From: CAWAYH01 sp963786195
GTDB taxonomy: Bacteria > Acidobacteriota > Vicinamibacteria > Vicinamibacterales > 2-12-FULL-66-21
Direction: 5' to 3'
NCBI GenBank assembly: GCA_963786195.1
Contig: CAWAYH010000011.1
Span: 62,001-126,000, forward strand
Length of the DNA: 64,000 nucleotides
Part shown: positions 1 through 9,101 of the stretch, one piece after another
Position numbering within the stretch: position 1 is the stretch's first letter
How the letters are laid out: the number at the start of each line of letters is the position of its first letter
Made by a program: the position numbers and the translations under genes
The notes under the pieces: model-generated
Databases searched by the model: none
Seen by the model: the letters and a program-made list of their open reading frames with translations, nothing else
Told to the model about the DNA's origin: nothing

Positions 1-1340
1 ACGACCGGATGCTGCTGAATCAGCTCGAACTCGTCTGCCGTCAGCGGTCCGGGCTTGCGGAGGACCTCGTCGCTGATGCCGATCTTCCCGATGTCGTGCA
101 GCAGCGCGCCGAGCCGGAGGATGTCGATCGCTTCGTCCTTTAGCTTCATCTGACGGCCGACGGCAATCGAGATGGCGCTGACGCGTTCGGAGTGACCGGC
201 CGTGTAGGGATCCCGCGCGTCGAGCGCCAGCGCCAGCGCGCGAATCGCACCGACGTACGCGCTCTGCGTTTCGGCTTCAGCGGCCGTCAGCGAGCGCATC
301 ATCGTGTTGAACGTCGCCGTCAGCGTATCGACCTCGAGGCTGAAGCCGGTGGGCGACACGGGGTTGTCGAAGTCCCTGGACTTCGTCATCTCGGAGAGCG
401 ATTTCGACAGCGTGTCGATCGGCGCCGAGATCGCGCGCGCGAGCCACACGCTCGCAAACCCGGCGAGCCCGAACGCGCCGACCGCAATCGCCAGGATCGC
501 GCGCAGCGCGTCGGCCATCGGTCCACGCGTCGACGCGACGATGGAATCGACGGCGTAGACCGCGGCCTCGCCGTCCTGGAAGAGGAGCTTGACCGCGTAC
601 GCCGACTGCCCGAGCCGGACGACAGTGTTCGCGGGCAGGGCGCGGATTACCGTCGGCGTCAGCGCCTGGACGGGTTCGGCTGCCAGCGTGCTCGCAATCA
701 CGCGATCGCCGGACACGATGAGCGTGCCGGCGCCAGACAGCGTCGACAGCTCCTGCGCGTACCGGTCGTCGAGCGCTTTTGCGAGCTGCAGCGTGCCGAT
801 GACGGTGTCCTGCAGCGCCAGCGGCGCCGAGGCGAATTGAAACACGCCCGTCGGCATCGACACGTAGGCGGCGCCGTTGCCGTCGTGCCGCGCCTGCACG
901 ATCGTGTTCATCGGCCAGTCGCCACCCCTCCGGCCGGCGACGGTCAGCACCGCGCCCGACGAATCGGTCACGGCGAGAACGTCCGACGGGATGCGTGCGG
1001 CGAGCTTCTCCAGTTCGCGGTCGACCGTCAGCAGCAGCTCGCGCCTGGCTGCCTGGTTCGCGTTCGCGATCTCTGCCTGATAGGTATCCAGCGCGGCCTT
1101 GAGCGTCGGGTTCTCCGCCAGCGTCGCGACCTGCGCGCTCAATTCGCGCGCGCGCCGCTGTTCCAGCGCCGACAGCATCCGTTGTCCCGCTTCCAGCTTG
1201 TCGGCCACGTGGTTCCGCACGCGTTCGCGAATATTGAGCGTGACGCCGATGAAGACCGCCGACAGGACGAACACCACCATCGTCAGGGTCGCGATGGCCG
1301 TGCGGACGACGAAGCGGGGCGGTGAGCTGCGGAGTCTCAT
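1..1340 (-). CDS. HD-GYP domain receptor, probable cyclic-di-GMP phosphodiesterase (C-terminus outside window)
   Basis: Reading the minus strand from the ATG at 1340 gives an open frame that leaves the window at base 1. A transmembrane helix lies near residues 12-34. An extracytoplasmic sensor region follows, probably Cache-like, then a second helix near residue 285 and a HAMP-like linker. Next comes an HD-GYP start with the metal-binding run LLHDIGKIGISDEVL. HD-GYP proteins hydrolyse cyclic-di-GMP. The GYP loop itself is beyond the edge, so activity cannot be judged. The start overlaps the stop of the upstream cupredoxin gene by ATGA, so the two are probably translationally coupled. The sensor assignment is by layout only; the HD-GYP call is firm. 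Confidence 0.85.
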   Translation of the reverse strand, partial: MRLRSSPPRFVVRTAIATLTMVVFVLSAVFIGVTLNIRERVRNHVADKLEAGQRMLSALEQRRARELSAQVATLAENPTLKAALDTYQAEIANANQAARRELLLTVDRELEKLAARIPSDVLAVTDSSGAVLTVAGRRGGDWPMNTIVQARHDGNGAAYVSMPTGVFQFASAPLALQDTVIGTLQLAKALDDRYAQELSTLSGAGTLIVSGDRVIASTLAAEPVQALTPTVIRALPANTVVRLGQSAYAVKLLFQDGEAAVYAVDSIVASTRGPMADALRAILAIAVGAFGLAGFASVWLARAISAPIDTLSKSLSEMTKSRDFDNPVSPTGFSLEVDTLTATFNTMMRSLTAAEAETQSAYVGAIRALALALDARDPYTAGHSERVSAISIAVGRQMKLKDEAIDILRLGALLHDIGKIGISDEVLRKPGPLTADEFELIQQHPV

Positions 1341-2065
1341 CGATCCTCCACTGGCAGCGCGAACTCGACGCGCGCAGTAGCGCCCGGTTCGACGACGACG
1401 GACTTTGCGCTCTCGCCGATCCGCTCGTGCCACGCGCTGATGCGATAGGTGCCGGCGGGCAGCTCGGGCAGCGCAAACGTGCCGTCGAGGTCAGGGACGC
1501 CGAAGTGCGTGTGATCGAAGACCATGATGCTCGCGCTCATGTGCGAGTGCAGATGGCAGTAGACCTTAATCAGCCCGGGATGGGTGAACGTCCGCGCGCG
1601 GCTCTCGCCGCGCGGAAAGCGTCCGAGGTCGAAGCCCGCTCCGGCGGAGAGCGAGAAGACGTTGTGGAAGTACGGATCCGCGTTCGGGAATTCCACCGTC
1701 GATCCGCGAGTGATGGCGACCGTCCGCGGCACGAACGACTCGTCCTGCTGCATGACGCGCGTGCGCGTCACCGCGAGCGACGCGACGCGCGGCGCATCCT
1801 TCACGAAGACGATGACGTTGGTGATTTCCGAAGAGGCTGCCGCGGGTCGGGAGACGCGGCGGGTGGGATACGCGCCCGAGGTAATCGGCGCGCCGTGCGG
1901 CGCCACGAGCCGCACCACGCCCTCGATTCGTCCCATCGCCGGCGCCGCGCTGGTGCCCGTCAGGAGAGTGCACACCGCGGCGCACACCACGAATATCCGG
2001 ACGCAATTCCGGTACAACACACGGTCCAACGGATCTGTAATCCGCGCCCCGTTCATTGTCCTCAC
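1337..2065 (-). CDS. Exported cupredoxin-fold protein with carboxypeptidase-regulatory-like segments
   Basis: The 242-residue protein has a hydrophobic signal segment near residues 20-42 (RIFVVCAAVCTLLTG). A plastocyanin-like domain follows. Its candidate copper ligands are the His in DPYFHNVF and the Cys/His/Met of VYCHLHSHM, the usual type-1 copper arrangement. The C-terminal part (GVPDLDGTFALPELPAGTY) resembles a carboxypeptidase regulatory-like beta domain. The protein is probably a periplasmic electron carrier or copper-binding sensor. It overlaps the HD-GYP gene by four bases, so a joint role in sensing is possible but inferred. The true start could be one of several codons before the signal segment. 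Confidence 0.8.
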   Translation of the reverse strand: MRTMNGARITDPLDRVLYRNCVRIFVVCAAVCTLLTGTSAAPAMGRIEGVVRLVAPHGAPITSGAYPTRRVSRPAAASSEITNVIVFVKDAPRVASLAVTRTRVMQQDESFVPRTVAITRGSTVEFPNADPYFHNVFSLSAGAGFDLGRFPRGESRARTFTHPGLIKVYCHLHSHMSASIMVFDHTHFGVPDLDGTFALPELPAGTYRISAWHERIGESAKSVVVEPGATARVEFALPVEDR

Positions 2066-2213
2066 GCCTCGTCCTGGAAGACGAGGATGACGTGCTTTGT
2101 TTGTAACGACTTATCTCGCCACTGCCCACCGGCACGGCAGTGCGTCGCGCGCCCGAATCTGCGAGGTGGGGGCATTAAAGGTGCCAGCCACGTTTGGGGT
2201 AATCTCAATAACC

Positions 2214-3254
2214 ATGCGCGCGGTGTTGCAGTTCTTGATCATCGGGGGGAGCGTCTGGGTGGCAGGTTTTGCGACGGTCGGGTCGCAAGCGCCCGGGCCG
2301 CCGGCCGAAAAGCGCCTGAAGAACATCCGGCAGCTAACGTTTGGCGGCGAGAACGCAGAAGCGTACTTCTCGACGGACGGCACCCGCCTGATCTATCAGG
2401 CCACGCGCGCCGACTATCCGTGCGACCAGATCTACACGATGAAGATCGACGGCAGCGATCAACGCCGCGTCAGCACCGGCACGGGGCGGACGACGTGCGG
2501 CTATTACTACCCGGGCGGACGCCAGATCCTCTTCGCGTCGACGCACGAGGCGGACAAGGCCTGCCCGCCGCGACCGAGCTACGCGCGCGGCTACGTCTGG
2601 CCGATCTACCAGGGCTACGACATCTACCGCGCCGAGCCTGACGGCTCGAAGCTGACGCCGCTGACGCGCACGCCGGGCTACGACGCCGAGGCCACGATCG
2701 CGCCTGACGGCCTGATCGTCTTCACGAGCGTTCGCGACGGCGACATGGAGATCTATTCGATGAAGGCGGATGGATCGGACGTGCGCCGGCTGACGAATCG
2801 TCCCGGGCCTGACGGCGGACCGTTTTTCTCGTGGGACGGCAAACGCGTCGCGTTCCGCGGACGCCTGTCGGCAGGCAAGGAGCTGGACGAATACCGCTCG
2901 CTGCTCAAGGAAGCACTGTGGCGCCCGACGGAGCTGGAGCTCTTCGTGATGGATCGCGACGGCTCGAATCAGACACAGGTGACGAGGCTCGGCGGCGCCA
3001 ACTTCGCGCCGTCCTGGCATCCGGACGGCACGCGTCTGATCTTCGCCTCCAACATCCACGATCCCAAGCAGCGCAACTTCGACCTGTATCTGGTCAATCT
3101 CGATGGCACGGGCCTGGAGCGCGTGACCTACAACGACACGTTCGACGGCTTCCCGATGTTCTCACCCGACGGCAAGCATCTCGTGTTCGCGTCGAATCGG
3201 CAGGCGAAGGCGGAGGGGGAGACGAATGTGTTTATAGCGGACTGGATCGAGTAG
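2214..3254 (+). CDS. Exported TolB-like PD40 beta-propeller protein
   Basis: The start was moved to the ATG at 2214 because it opens a clean signal peptide (MRAVLQFLIIGGSVWVAGFA). The longer frame upstream has no such character. The mature protein carries repeated PD40/WD40-like blades with the signatures FSTDGTRLIYQA, FFSWDGKRVAF, SWHPDGTRLIFAS and FSPDGKHLVFASN, as in the TolB propeller. It is too short for, and not next to, a Tol-Pal system, so it is a TolB-like propeller rather than TolB. Four cysteines in the first two blades may form disulfides. The partner or ligand is not known. Confidence 0.85.
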   Translation: MRAVLQFLIIGGSVWVAGFATVGSQAPGPPAEKRLKNIRQLTFGGENAEAYFSTDGTRLIYQATRADYPCDQIYTMKIDGSDQRRVSTGTGRTTCGYYYPGGRQILFASTHEADKACPPRPSYARGYVWPIYQGYDIYRAEPDGSKLTPLTRTPGYDAEATIAPDGLIVFTSVRDGDMEIYSMKADGSDVRRLTNRPGPDGGPFFSWDGKRVAFRGRLSAGKELDEYRSLLKEALWRPTELELFVMDRDGSNQTQVTRLGGANFAPSWHPDGTRLIFASNIHDPKQRNFDLYLVNLDGTGLERVTYNDTFDGFPMFSPDGKHLVFASNRQAKAEGETNVFIADWIE

Positions 3255-3436
3255 GGCGCTCGACGAAGCTCGGGGGCTCGGGAGCTCGGGAGCTCGGCCC
3301 TCGACGAAGCTCGGAAGCTCGGAAGCTCGGAGGTTCGGGAGCTCGGGAGTCCGGCCGAACCCCCGACGAACCCCGAACCCCCGAACCCGAACTACCGAAC
3401 TACCGAACTACGAACGACCGAACTACGAACGACCGA
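3255..3436. repeat. Low-complexity array of gctcgg / ccgaac units
   Basis: The gap between two convergent genes is filled by short degenerate units. The first half is built from ggNgctcgg and the second from ccgaactac/ccgaacccc, so the two halves are roughly complementary. It also holds two copies of ctcgacgaagctcgg, a fragment resembling the start of the REP-like element at 6607. A related array lies at 22712. It may act as a bidirectional transcription stop. Confidence 0.6.
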
Positions 3437-6380
3437 TCAGAACGAGAACCTGAACCCAATCTGCCCGATTCGCTGCTCGGGCTGCTGGAAATCTCCGGCA
3501 TACCCGGTCGGCTGCATGAAGCTCGCCTGCTGCGCGCCCGTCGTCGCGTTCACACGCTGCGACGTGAGCGGCAGGAACGGATTCTTCGCGTTGAACAGAT
3601 TGAACACCTCGCCGATCGCCTCGATCCGCGCGCTGCCGTAGAGCCGGAACGACTTGCTGATCCGGAGGTTCAACTGTGAGAACGGCGCGCGCCGGCTGCA
3701 GTTGACGTTCTCGCAGGCGCCGTCCTCCTCGAAGTTCGCGGTCCCGTCATCGTTCAGCCCCGTGTACCGATACCCCTGCGACGTGATGTCGTTCACGTTA
3801 CTGTCGTTGTTGAGATCCACGCCTTCGAACGTGAGGAGCGGCAGCGCCGAGCGATACAGGAAGATCGGCGCGACCTGGATGCCCCACGGCGCCTGGATGA
3901 CGGCGCTGATGGAAACGCGATGACGCGCGTCGGTCCGCGTCGACGGTCCGTTGTTCACCTCGGCGGTGGGATTCGTCGCGTCCTGGATGTTGTTCGCATC
4001 CAGCTCGTCGTTCGCCGTGCCGATGATGCTGCGCGCGTTGGCCAGCGTGTACGACGCGCTCAGATCGAACCCCTTGTACATCCGCCGGCGCACGCCGAGG
4101 ATCAGCGCGTCATACGTGCTCTCGCCCTTGCTGACCGCCGTCCGGAACGACAGCGTGTTGGGGTTGAGCGGGAGATCCGCGAGCCGGCGCGGGCCGCCGT
4201 TGATCCGCGTGTTGGGCCGGAAGCGGATGTTGATGTCCCGGCCGTCGACGCGCACGTAGTCCGCCGTGAACGCCGTCGACGCGTCGATCTGGTGCGACCA
4301 GCCGAAGTTCGTCTGCCGCGTGTAGGGCTGCTCGAGCAGCGGCGACGCCACCTGGCCGATCAGCGGCTGACGCGCGGTGTTGACCTCGTTCTGGCTCGCG
4401 ATCGACGAGATGGGATCGGTCGACGTGAACAGCGTGCCGTCCGCCTTGCGGATGCCGGCCGGGTTGTTCACGAAGAAGACCTGCCCGTGGCCGCCCGCCG
4501 CGTCGAGGGCGGGGAAGAGCACGTTGGAGTTGGTGTAGCCGAAGTCCGTGTAGACGCCCCAGCCGCCGCGGAGAATGTCCCGGCCGTTGCCCCGGAGGTC
4601 GTACGCGGCCCCGACGCGCGGCTGGAAGTTGTCCTTGTCCGTCGTCGGCTCCTGGCCGAAGCTCTCGAGGAACGGGAACGCATCGAACTGTCCCGCCGCT
4701 CCAGCGGCCTGCATCGTGATGAAGTTCGGGTTCGTCGCCTGGTTGATGGGGATGTTGTCCACGTAGTCATACCGCAGGCCGAGGTTCAGCGTCAGCCTGT
4801 CGGTGACTCTCCAGTCGTCCTGGATGTAGAACGCCCACAGATCGACCGGGATGTTCACGTTCGCCGCGCCGCCCTGGAACATCACCTGGCGCACCGGCGC
4901 GTTGACCGCGTCGCCGTTGAGGATCAACTGCGGCGCCGCGCCGCCGTTGAACGTGATGAAGAGGTGCGGCTCGTGGATCCAGTTCGCGCCCGCGCGGAAG
5001 TCGTGGCCGATGCCGCCCATGCCCGTCTTGCTCCACGAGAAGTCGTCGCGGAACTGCCACTTCTTCTGCTCGGTCGTCTGCGGCGTGTTCGGGTTCGCGC
5101 CCGTGCGGACGCCGTTCGGGAACTCCAGCCACGGCTGATCGCTGCTGAGCGGAATGTGGTTCCGGAAATCCGCGTACTGGAAGATGAACTCGTTGAGGCG
5201 CGATCCGCCGAGCACCCAGTTGTGGTTGATGTTGAACGAGTTGAAGCTGTTCTCGCTCGTGCTCCAGGAGTTCCGCGCGATTGCGCAGCCCGGCGCCGAA
5301 CGGCTGGCTGTTGCTGTTCCGGCCGTAGCGGACCGAGACGTACTGTGACGGCGTGACGTTCGCAGTCATTTTGCCCGTCAGCAGGTTCTCGCGCACCGGG
5401 ATCGCGAAGACGCCGTCCTCGCTCGGGTACAGCCCGAGCGTGTTGACCGCCTGCAGGGTATCCTGCTGCGTGCGCTCGACCGCGAAGAAGTAGTGCGCAC
5501 GATTCTGCACGATCGGCCCGCCGAACGATCCGCCGTACTGATATCGCTTGTAGTCCTGCTTCGAGATGTTCGACAGCTGCTCGCTGAACGTCTTCGCGTT
5601 GAGCGACTCGTCGCGGAACAGCGTGAAGAAGCTCCCGTGCATGTCGTTCGTGCCGCTCTTGGTCACGATGTTCATGACGCCGCCGTTGCTGCGTCCGTAC
5701 TCCGCCTTGAACCGCTGCGTGACGAAGTTGAACTCCTGGATCGCCTCGAGCGGGAAGAGCTGCAGCAGCCCGCCGACCGTGTCGTCGTTGTTGTCGCCGC
5801 CGTCGATCTGATAGTTCACGTTGCGGCCGTTGCCGCCGTTCACCTGCGGCGAATACTGCGTCGACTTGGTCGGGTCCGCGTGGTTGCCGAGGCCGACGCC
5901 GGGGATCGTGGCCGCGAGGTTCGCGAACTGCCGGCCGTTGAGCGGCAGGTGCTCGATGCGGTTCACGTCGACGACGCCGCCGACGGAGGAGGAGCCGGTT
6001 TCGATCAGCGGCGACTCGCCGGTGACCGTGACCGATTCCTGAAGGCCCGCGACTCTCAGGGTCATCGGGACCTCGAGCGTCTGCGAGACGTTCAGGATGA
6101 TCCCCTTGTTCTCGACCTTGCTGAAGCCCTGCAGCTCCGCGGTCAGGTCATACGTGCCGACCGGGAGCGCCGTCAGGCGGTAGACGCCTTCGGCGTCGGT
6201 CACGTCCGTGCGCGTGAACCCGGTCAGTGGATTGTGTCCGGTCACCGTCACTCCCGGCACCGCTGCTCCCTGAGCGTCGACGATCCGGCCACTGATGTTG
6301 CCGGTCGTCTGCTGTGCCGCCGCGGGCGCACCGATCGCGAGGGCGACCAACGTGGCCAGCGTTGCTGCCAACTGTCTCAT
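3437..6380 (-). CDS. TonB-dependent receptor, Oar-like, with carboxypeptidase-regulatory domain (one frameshift)
   Basis: The start ATG at 6380 has a strong Shine-Dalgarno AGGAGG at 6389-6394 and opens a signal peptide ending near APAAAQQ. A carboxypeptidase-regulatory-like domain (residues ~25-110, GNISGRIVDAQGAAVPGVTV) comes next, then the plug (VNRIEHLPLNGRQFANL, NYQIDGGDNNDD) and a long outer-membrane barrel ending in the aromatic FRFSF. Total length is about 981 residues. The frame breaks once at about 5270-5295. Upstream it reads GAGLRN; the correct continuation NSWSTSENSFNSF is in another frame. Acidobacteria encode many such receptors, thought to import oligosaccharides or other large substrates; the substrate is unknown. 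The break is probably an assembly indel. Confidence 0.85.
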
Positions 6381-6606
6381 TGCCTCAACCTCCTGCGAAT
6401 GTGAGGGGTGAATTGCGTGGGCCCGATGACGAGAGCAACGTGAGGACCAGACGAGGGAAATTGGATCGACCTGGAGCGTCACGCTGCTGTGCGCTTGATC
6501 ATCCGCAGCACGTCGCCGGTACCAGTGGCTTGACGAGCGGCGAAGGACGATCCATTTCGTTGTTGGACCGATCTACGAATAAGTGAAGATCGTGTCCGGC
6601 GCTCGG

Positions 6607-6651
6607 CCCTCGACGACGCTCGGGCCGACCCTGAGCCTGTCGAAGGGTCGG
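6607..6651. repeat. REP-like dispersed element, copy 1
   Basis: The 45-base element begins ccctcgacgacgctcgggcc. Its second half, cgaccctgagcctgtcgaag plus ggtcg, is an imperfect hairpin. A near-identical copy lies in the opposite orientation at 22806-22850. A diverged one lies inside the HxlR gene at 28561-28601, and the core alone occurs at 10614-10646. Confidence 0.75.
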
Positions 6652-6691
6652 CGCTCGGGGCTCGGCAAGGCACGGGCAGGAGAGGCATTCG

Positions 6692-6847
6692 CGAATCACG
6701 ACTGGAGGCGGGCACCCACGCGGGGCCCGTCCCGTGGCAGCCCACGGGTGCTCGCGCGCCGCCATGTGGCCTAACGGGTCCGCGCGCTGCGCGCCCGCGG
6801 GCGCCCGCCCCGGTCCACCCGCGAGCCCGCTGCCCAGTCGTGATTCG
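6692..6847. repeat. 14-bp perfect inverted repeat pair, ~156 bp overall
   Basis: cgaatcacgactgg at 6692-6705 recurs as its exact reverse complement ccagtcgtgattcg at 6834-6847. The enclosed 128 bases are very GC-rich and carry no gene. The size fits a small non-autonomous element, but no target-site duplication was recognised. Confidence 0.45.
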
Positions 6848-7088
6848 GAGCGTGGGTTCGCGTCTGGGCAGTTCATGAACACGCCGCGTCGATGAGGTCG
6901 AGGCCGCTGCGGGTGACCGCGGACGGGGCCCCGCCTTCGCTCTTCGAGCTTCGGCGAGGTCTCGCCGTAGCCAGGCGGAGGCGGACGCCCCGCCCGCCGC
7001 GCAGGCGCCACACGCGTGACAAGCGCATTTCGGCGCCGAGGACGGGTGGGGCTGTCCACGGGCAGGACCCGCAGCGCACGCGGACGAA

Positions 7089-8925
7089 TTACCGTACCGC
7101 GCTGAGCAGTCGCTCGACTTCAGCGCGCTGCGGCGCGTCAGCAGGAAGGCGCCGGAGAAGTTCCTGCGCTTGAGTGGCGGCATCGGCGCGACGGCCGAGG
7201 CGGCCGAAGGCGACGGCGAGATTGAAGCGCGCTTGGTGCAGATCGGGATCCAGCGTCAGCGCGCGCTCGAGCGCGGGGACCGCGTCAGCGGGCTTCCCGC
7301 CGTCGGACAGCACGATGCCGAGATTGGCGAGAACGACCGGATTGTCTGGCTCGATGCGTTCGGCCTCGCGCAGCGTGGCGGCCGCCGCATCGAATCGGCG
7401 CGCGGCGGTGTCGCACGCGGCAAGGCCGAGATGCGCGTCCGCAGTCGGCATCCGCGCTGCGATGGCCGCGGCGAAATGACGTCTGGCTTCCGCGCAGCGG
7501 TTCGACTCGAGCAGCACGTAGCCCAGTCGGAGATGCGCCTGCGGATTGTCGGCGTCAGCCGTCAGGATCTCGCGCAGCGCACGCTCGAGCGCCGCGCCCT
7601 GCAGCTCGCCGGAGGTCACCTGCGCGATCTGCCGGGCGAGCGCAACACGATCCTTCGGATCCGGCCGGCCCGCTGACGTCCGCCGGCCGCCAGACGCGTA
7701 TCCCAGCGCCTGCAGCCGCGCCGCCGCATCCGGCTCGAGTTTCCCCGGGTTCGGCAGTTCCGCCGACGAGATCCGCTCCACGCGCTCGCTCATCGTCTTC
7801 ACACGTGTCGCATCGCTCGACGCGAGGTCCCGTGTCTCATCGGGATCCTTCGTCAGATCGTAGAGCTCCGCGCGCGGGGCGGCGATGTACTTCCAGTTCT
7901 GCGAGCGCCAGGCGCGCAGCGGACTCCATCCGAAATCCAGCAGCGGCGCAAAGGACTCCGCGTAGAGATCGCGTTCCGGCGGCGCACCACTGTCAGCCAG
8001 CACGTTCACGCCATCTGCATCGAATCCCTGAACGCCGAGGCGTGCGAGCACGGTCGGCGCGACGTCGATCAGGCTGACCGGCGTCGCGACCGTCGCGTTC
8101 GACGCAACTCCGGGTCCGGCCATGACGAGCGGCACGCGCAGCGTCGTGTCGTAGACGAAGATGCTGTGGCCGATCTCGCCGTGCTCGCCGAACGCTTCTC
8201 CGTGATCCGCGGCAATCACGATCATCGTGTTCGGCTGAATCCACACCGAGCGCCTCGATCACGCGTCCGGCCTGACGATCCGCTTCGGTCACTTCCTCGT
8301 CGTAGCGTTGCGTCGCCGGCGTTTGCGCGGACGGATTCCCGTACGGCGCATGCGGCTCGAAGAAGTGGACCCAGAGGAAGAATCGTCTGTTGCGATTCTT
8401 GTTCAGCCAGTCGATCGCTTCGTTCGCGACCTGTTCACCGGGACGCTCGCTGGCCAGGCGTCCGCCCGCGCCGCGCGGCATGCGATCGCTGTAGGTCTGA
8501 AATCCCTTGTTGACGCCGAATCGTTTGTCGAGAGGGAAGGCGGCGACGAACGCGGCCGTCGCGAATCCCGCGCGCGCGAGCGTGTCTGCCAGCGTCGGCG
8601 TCGCCGGATCCATGCGCATGCCGTTGTGGCGCGCGCCGTGGCCGGGCGGGTAGCGGCCCGACATCAGGCTGGCATGCGAGGTCAGCGTAATCGGGGCCAC
8701 TGCATAGGCCCGGTCGAAGCGGACGCCGCGCCGCGCCAGGCCGTCGATCGTGGGCGTCCGGGCTGGTCCATAGCCGTACACCCCGACGCGATCCGATCGG
8801 AGGGTATCGATCGTAATGACTAGTAGGTTGCGTGCTGGAGCGGACGGCCGAGGGTCATCGCTGGCGCGGCCGCAACCGAAGGCCAGCACGCACGCGCCAG
8901 CCATCACGGCGACGGAGCGGATCAC
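7089..8925 (-). CDS. Sulfatase-fold (alkaline phosphatase superfamily) lipoprotein with TPR tail (one frameshift)
   Basis: A GTG at 8925 opens a lipoprotein signal (MIRSVAVMAGACVLAFGC), which is why it was preferred. The sulfatase-like domain shows the metal-binding DTLRSDRVGVYG, the nucleophile region ITLTSHASLMSG and the second metal site ADHGEAFGEHGEIGHS. About five TPR units follow from NPQAHLRLGYVLLES to the end. Total length is about 612 residues. The frame breaks at about 8235-8250, between RVIEALGV and NTMIVIAADHGE. The position normally held by Cys or Ser in sulfatases looks like Thr, so the enzyme may be a phosphohydrolase or phosphotransferase instead. The substrate is unknown. Confidence 0.8.
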
Positions 8926-8950
8926 CGGGGGAGTATACGGTCGTGGCTCA

Positions 8951-9000
8951 GCTCGCACCGTCAGCACCTTCAGCACCCTCAGCACCTTCCGCACCCTTAC
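8951..9000. repeat. Short tandem array of (t)cagcaccNt units
   Basis: Four to five near-identical copies of an 8-10-base unit (tcagcacctt, cagcaccctc, agcaccttcc, gcaccctta) lie between the divergent sulfatase-like and oxidoreductase genes. Its function is not known. It could affect spacing of the divergent promoters. Confidence 0.6.
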
Positions 9001-9101
9001 GGATTCCTGCCCGTTCCCTAACCGCGATCTCACGACGTGGACCTGCGGCTCTCGTATTCTCATTCATTCGGGTTTGCACAGGCCGTTCGTAGGAGCCACC
9101 G

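Larger units (their letters stand above)
6381..7088. other. Gene-free, repeat-rich interval
   Basis: No frame here has protein-like composition; the open frames are arginine/alanine/proline-rich shadows. The interval holds a REP-like element (6607-6651) and a 14-bp inverted repeat pair (6692-6705 and 6834-6847). It also has a GC-rich palindromic patch around 6935-6995 in which cttcgctcttcgagcttcgg is imperfectly self-complementary. The TonB receptor promoter should lie in the first 150 bases, but no clear -35/-10 pair was found. Confidence 0.6.

Noticed and set aside
277..1476. Long minus-strand frame overlapping the HD-GYP gene
   Set aside because: Its translation is Arg/Gly-rich and without family similarity, whereas the partly overlapping frame from 1340 gives a clear HAMP/HD-GYP protein.
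2097..2213. N-terminal extension of the TolB-like protein
   Set aside because: The extension is polar and unrelated to a signal peptide; the ATG at 2214 starts a proper one.
5493..6404. Plus-strand frame of ~300 residues antisense to the TonB receptor
   Set aside because: Composition (Arg/Val/Asp runs) is that of a codon-position mirror of the receptor gene.
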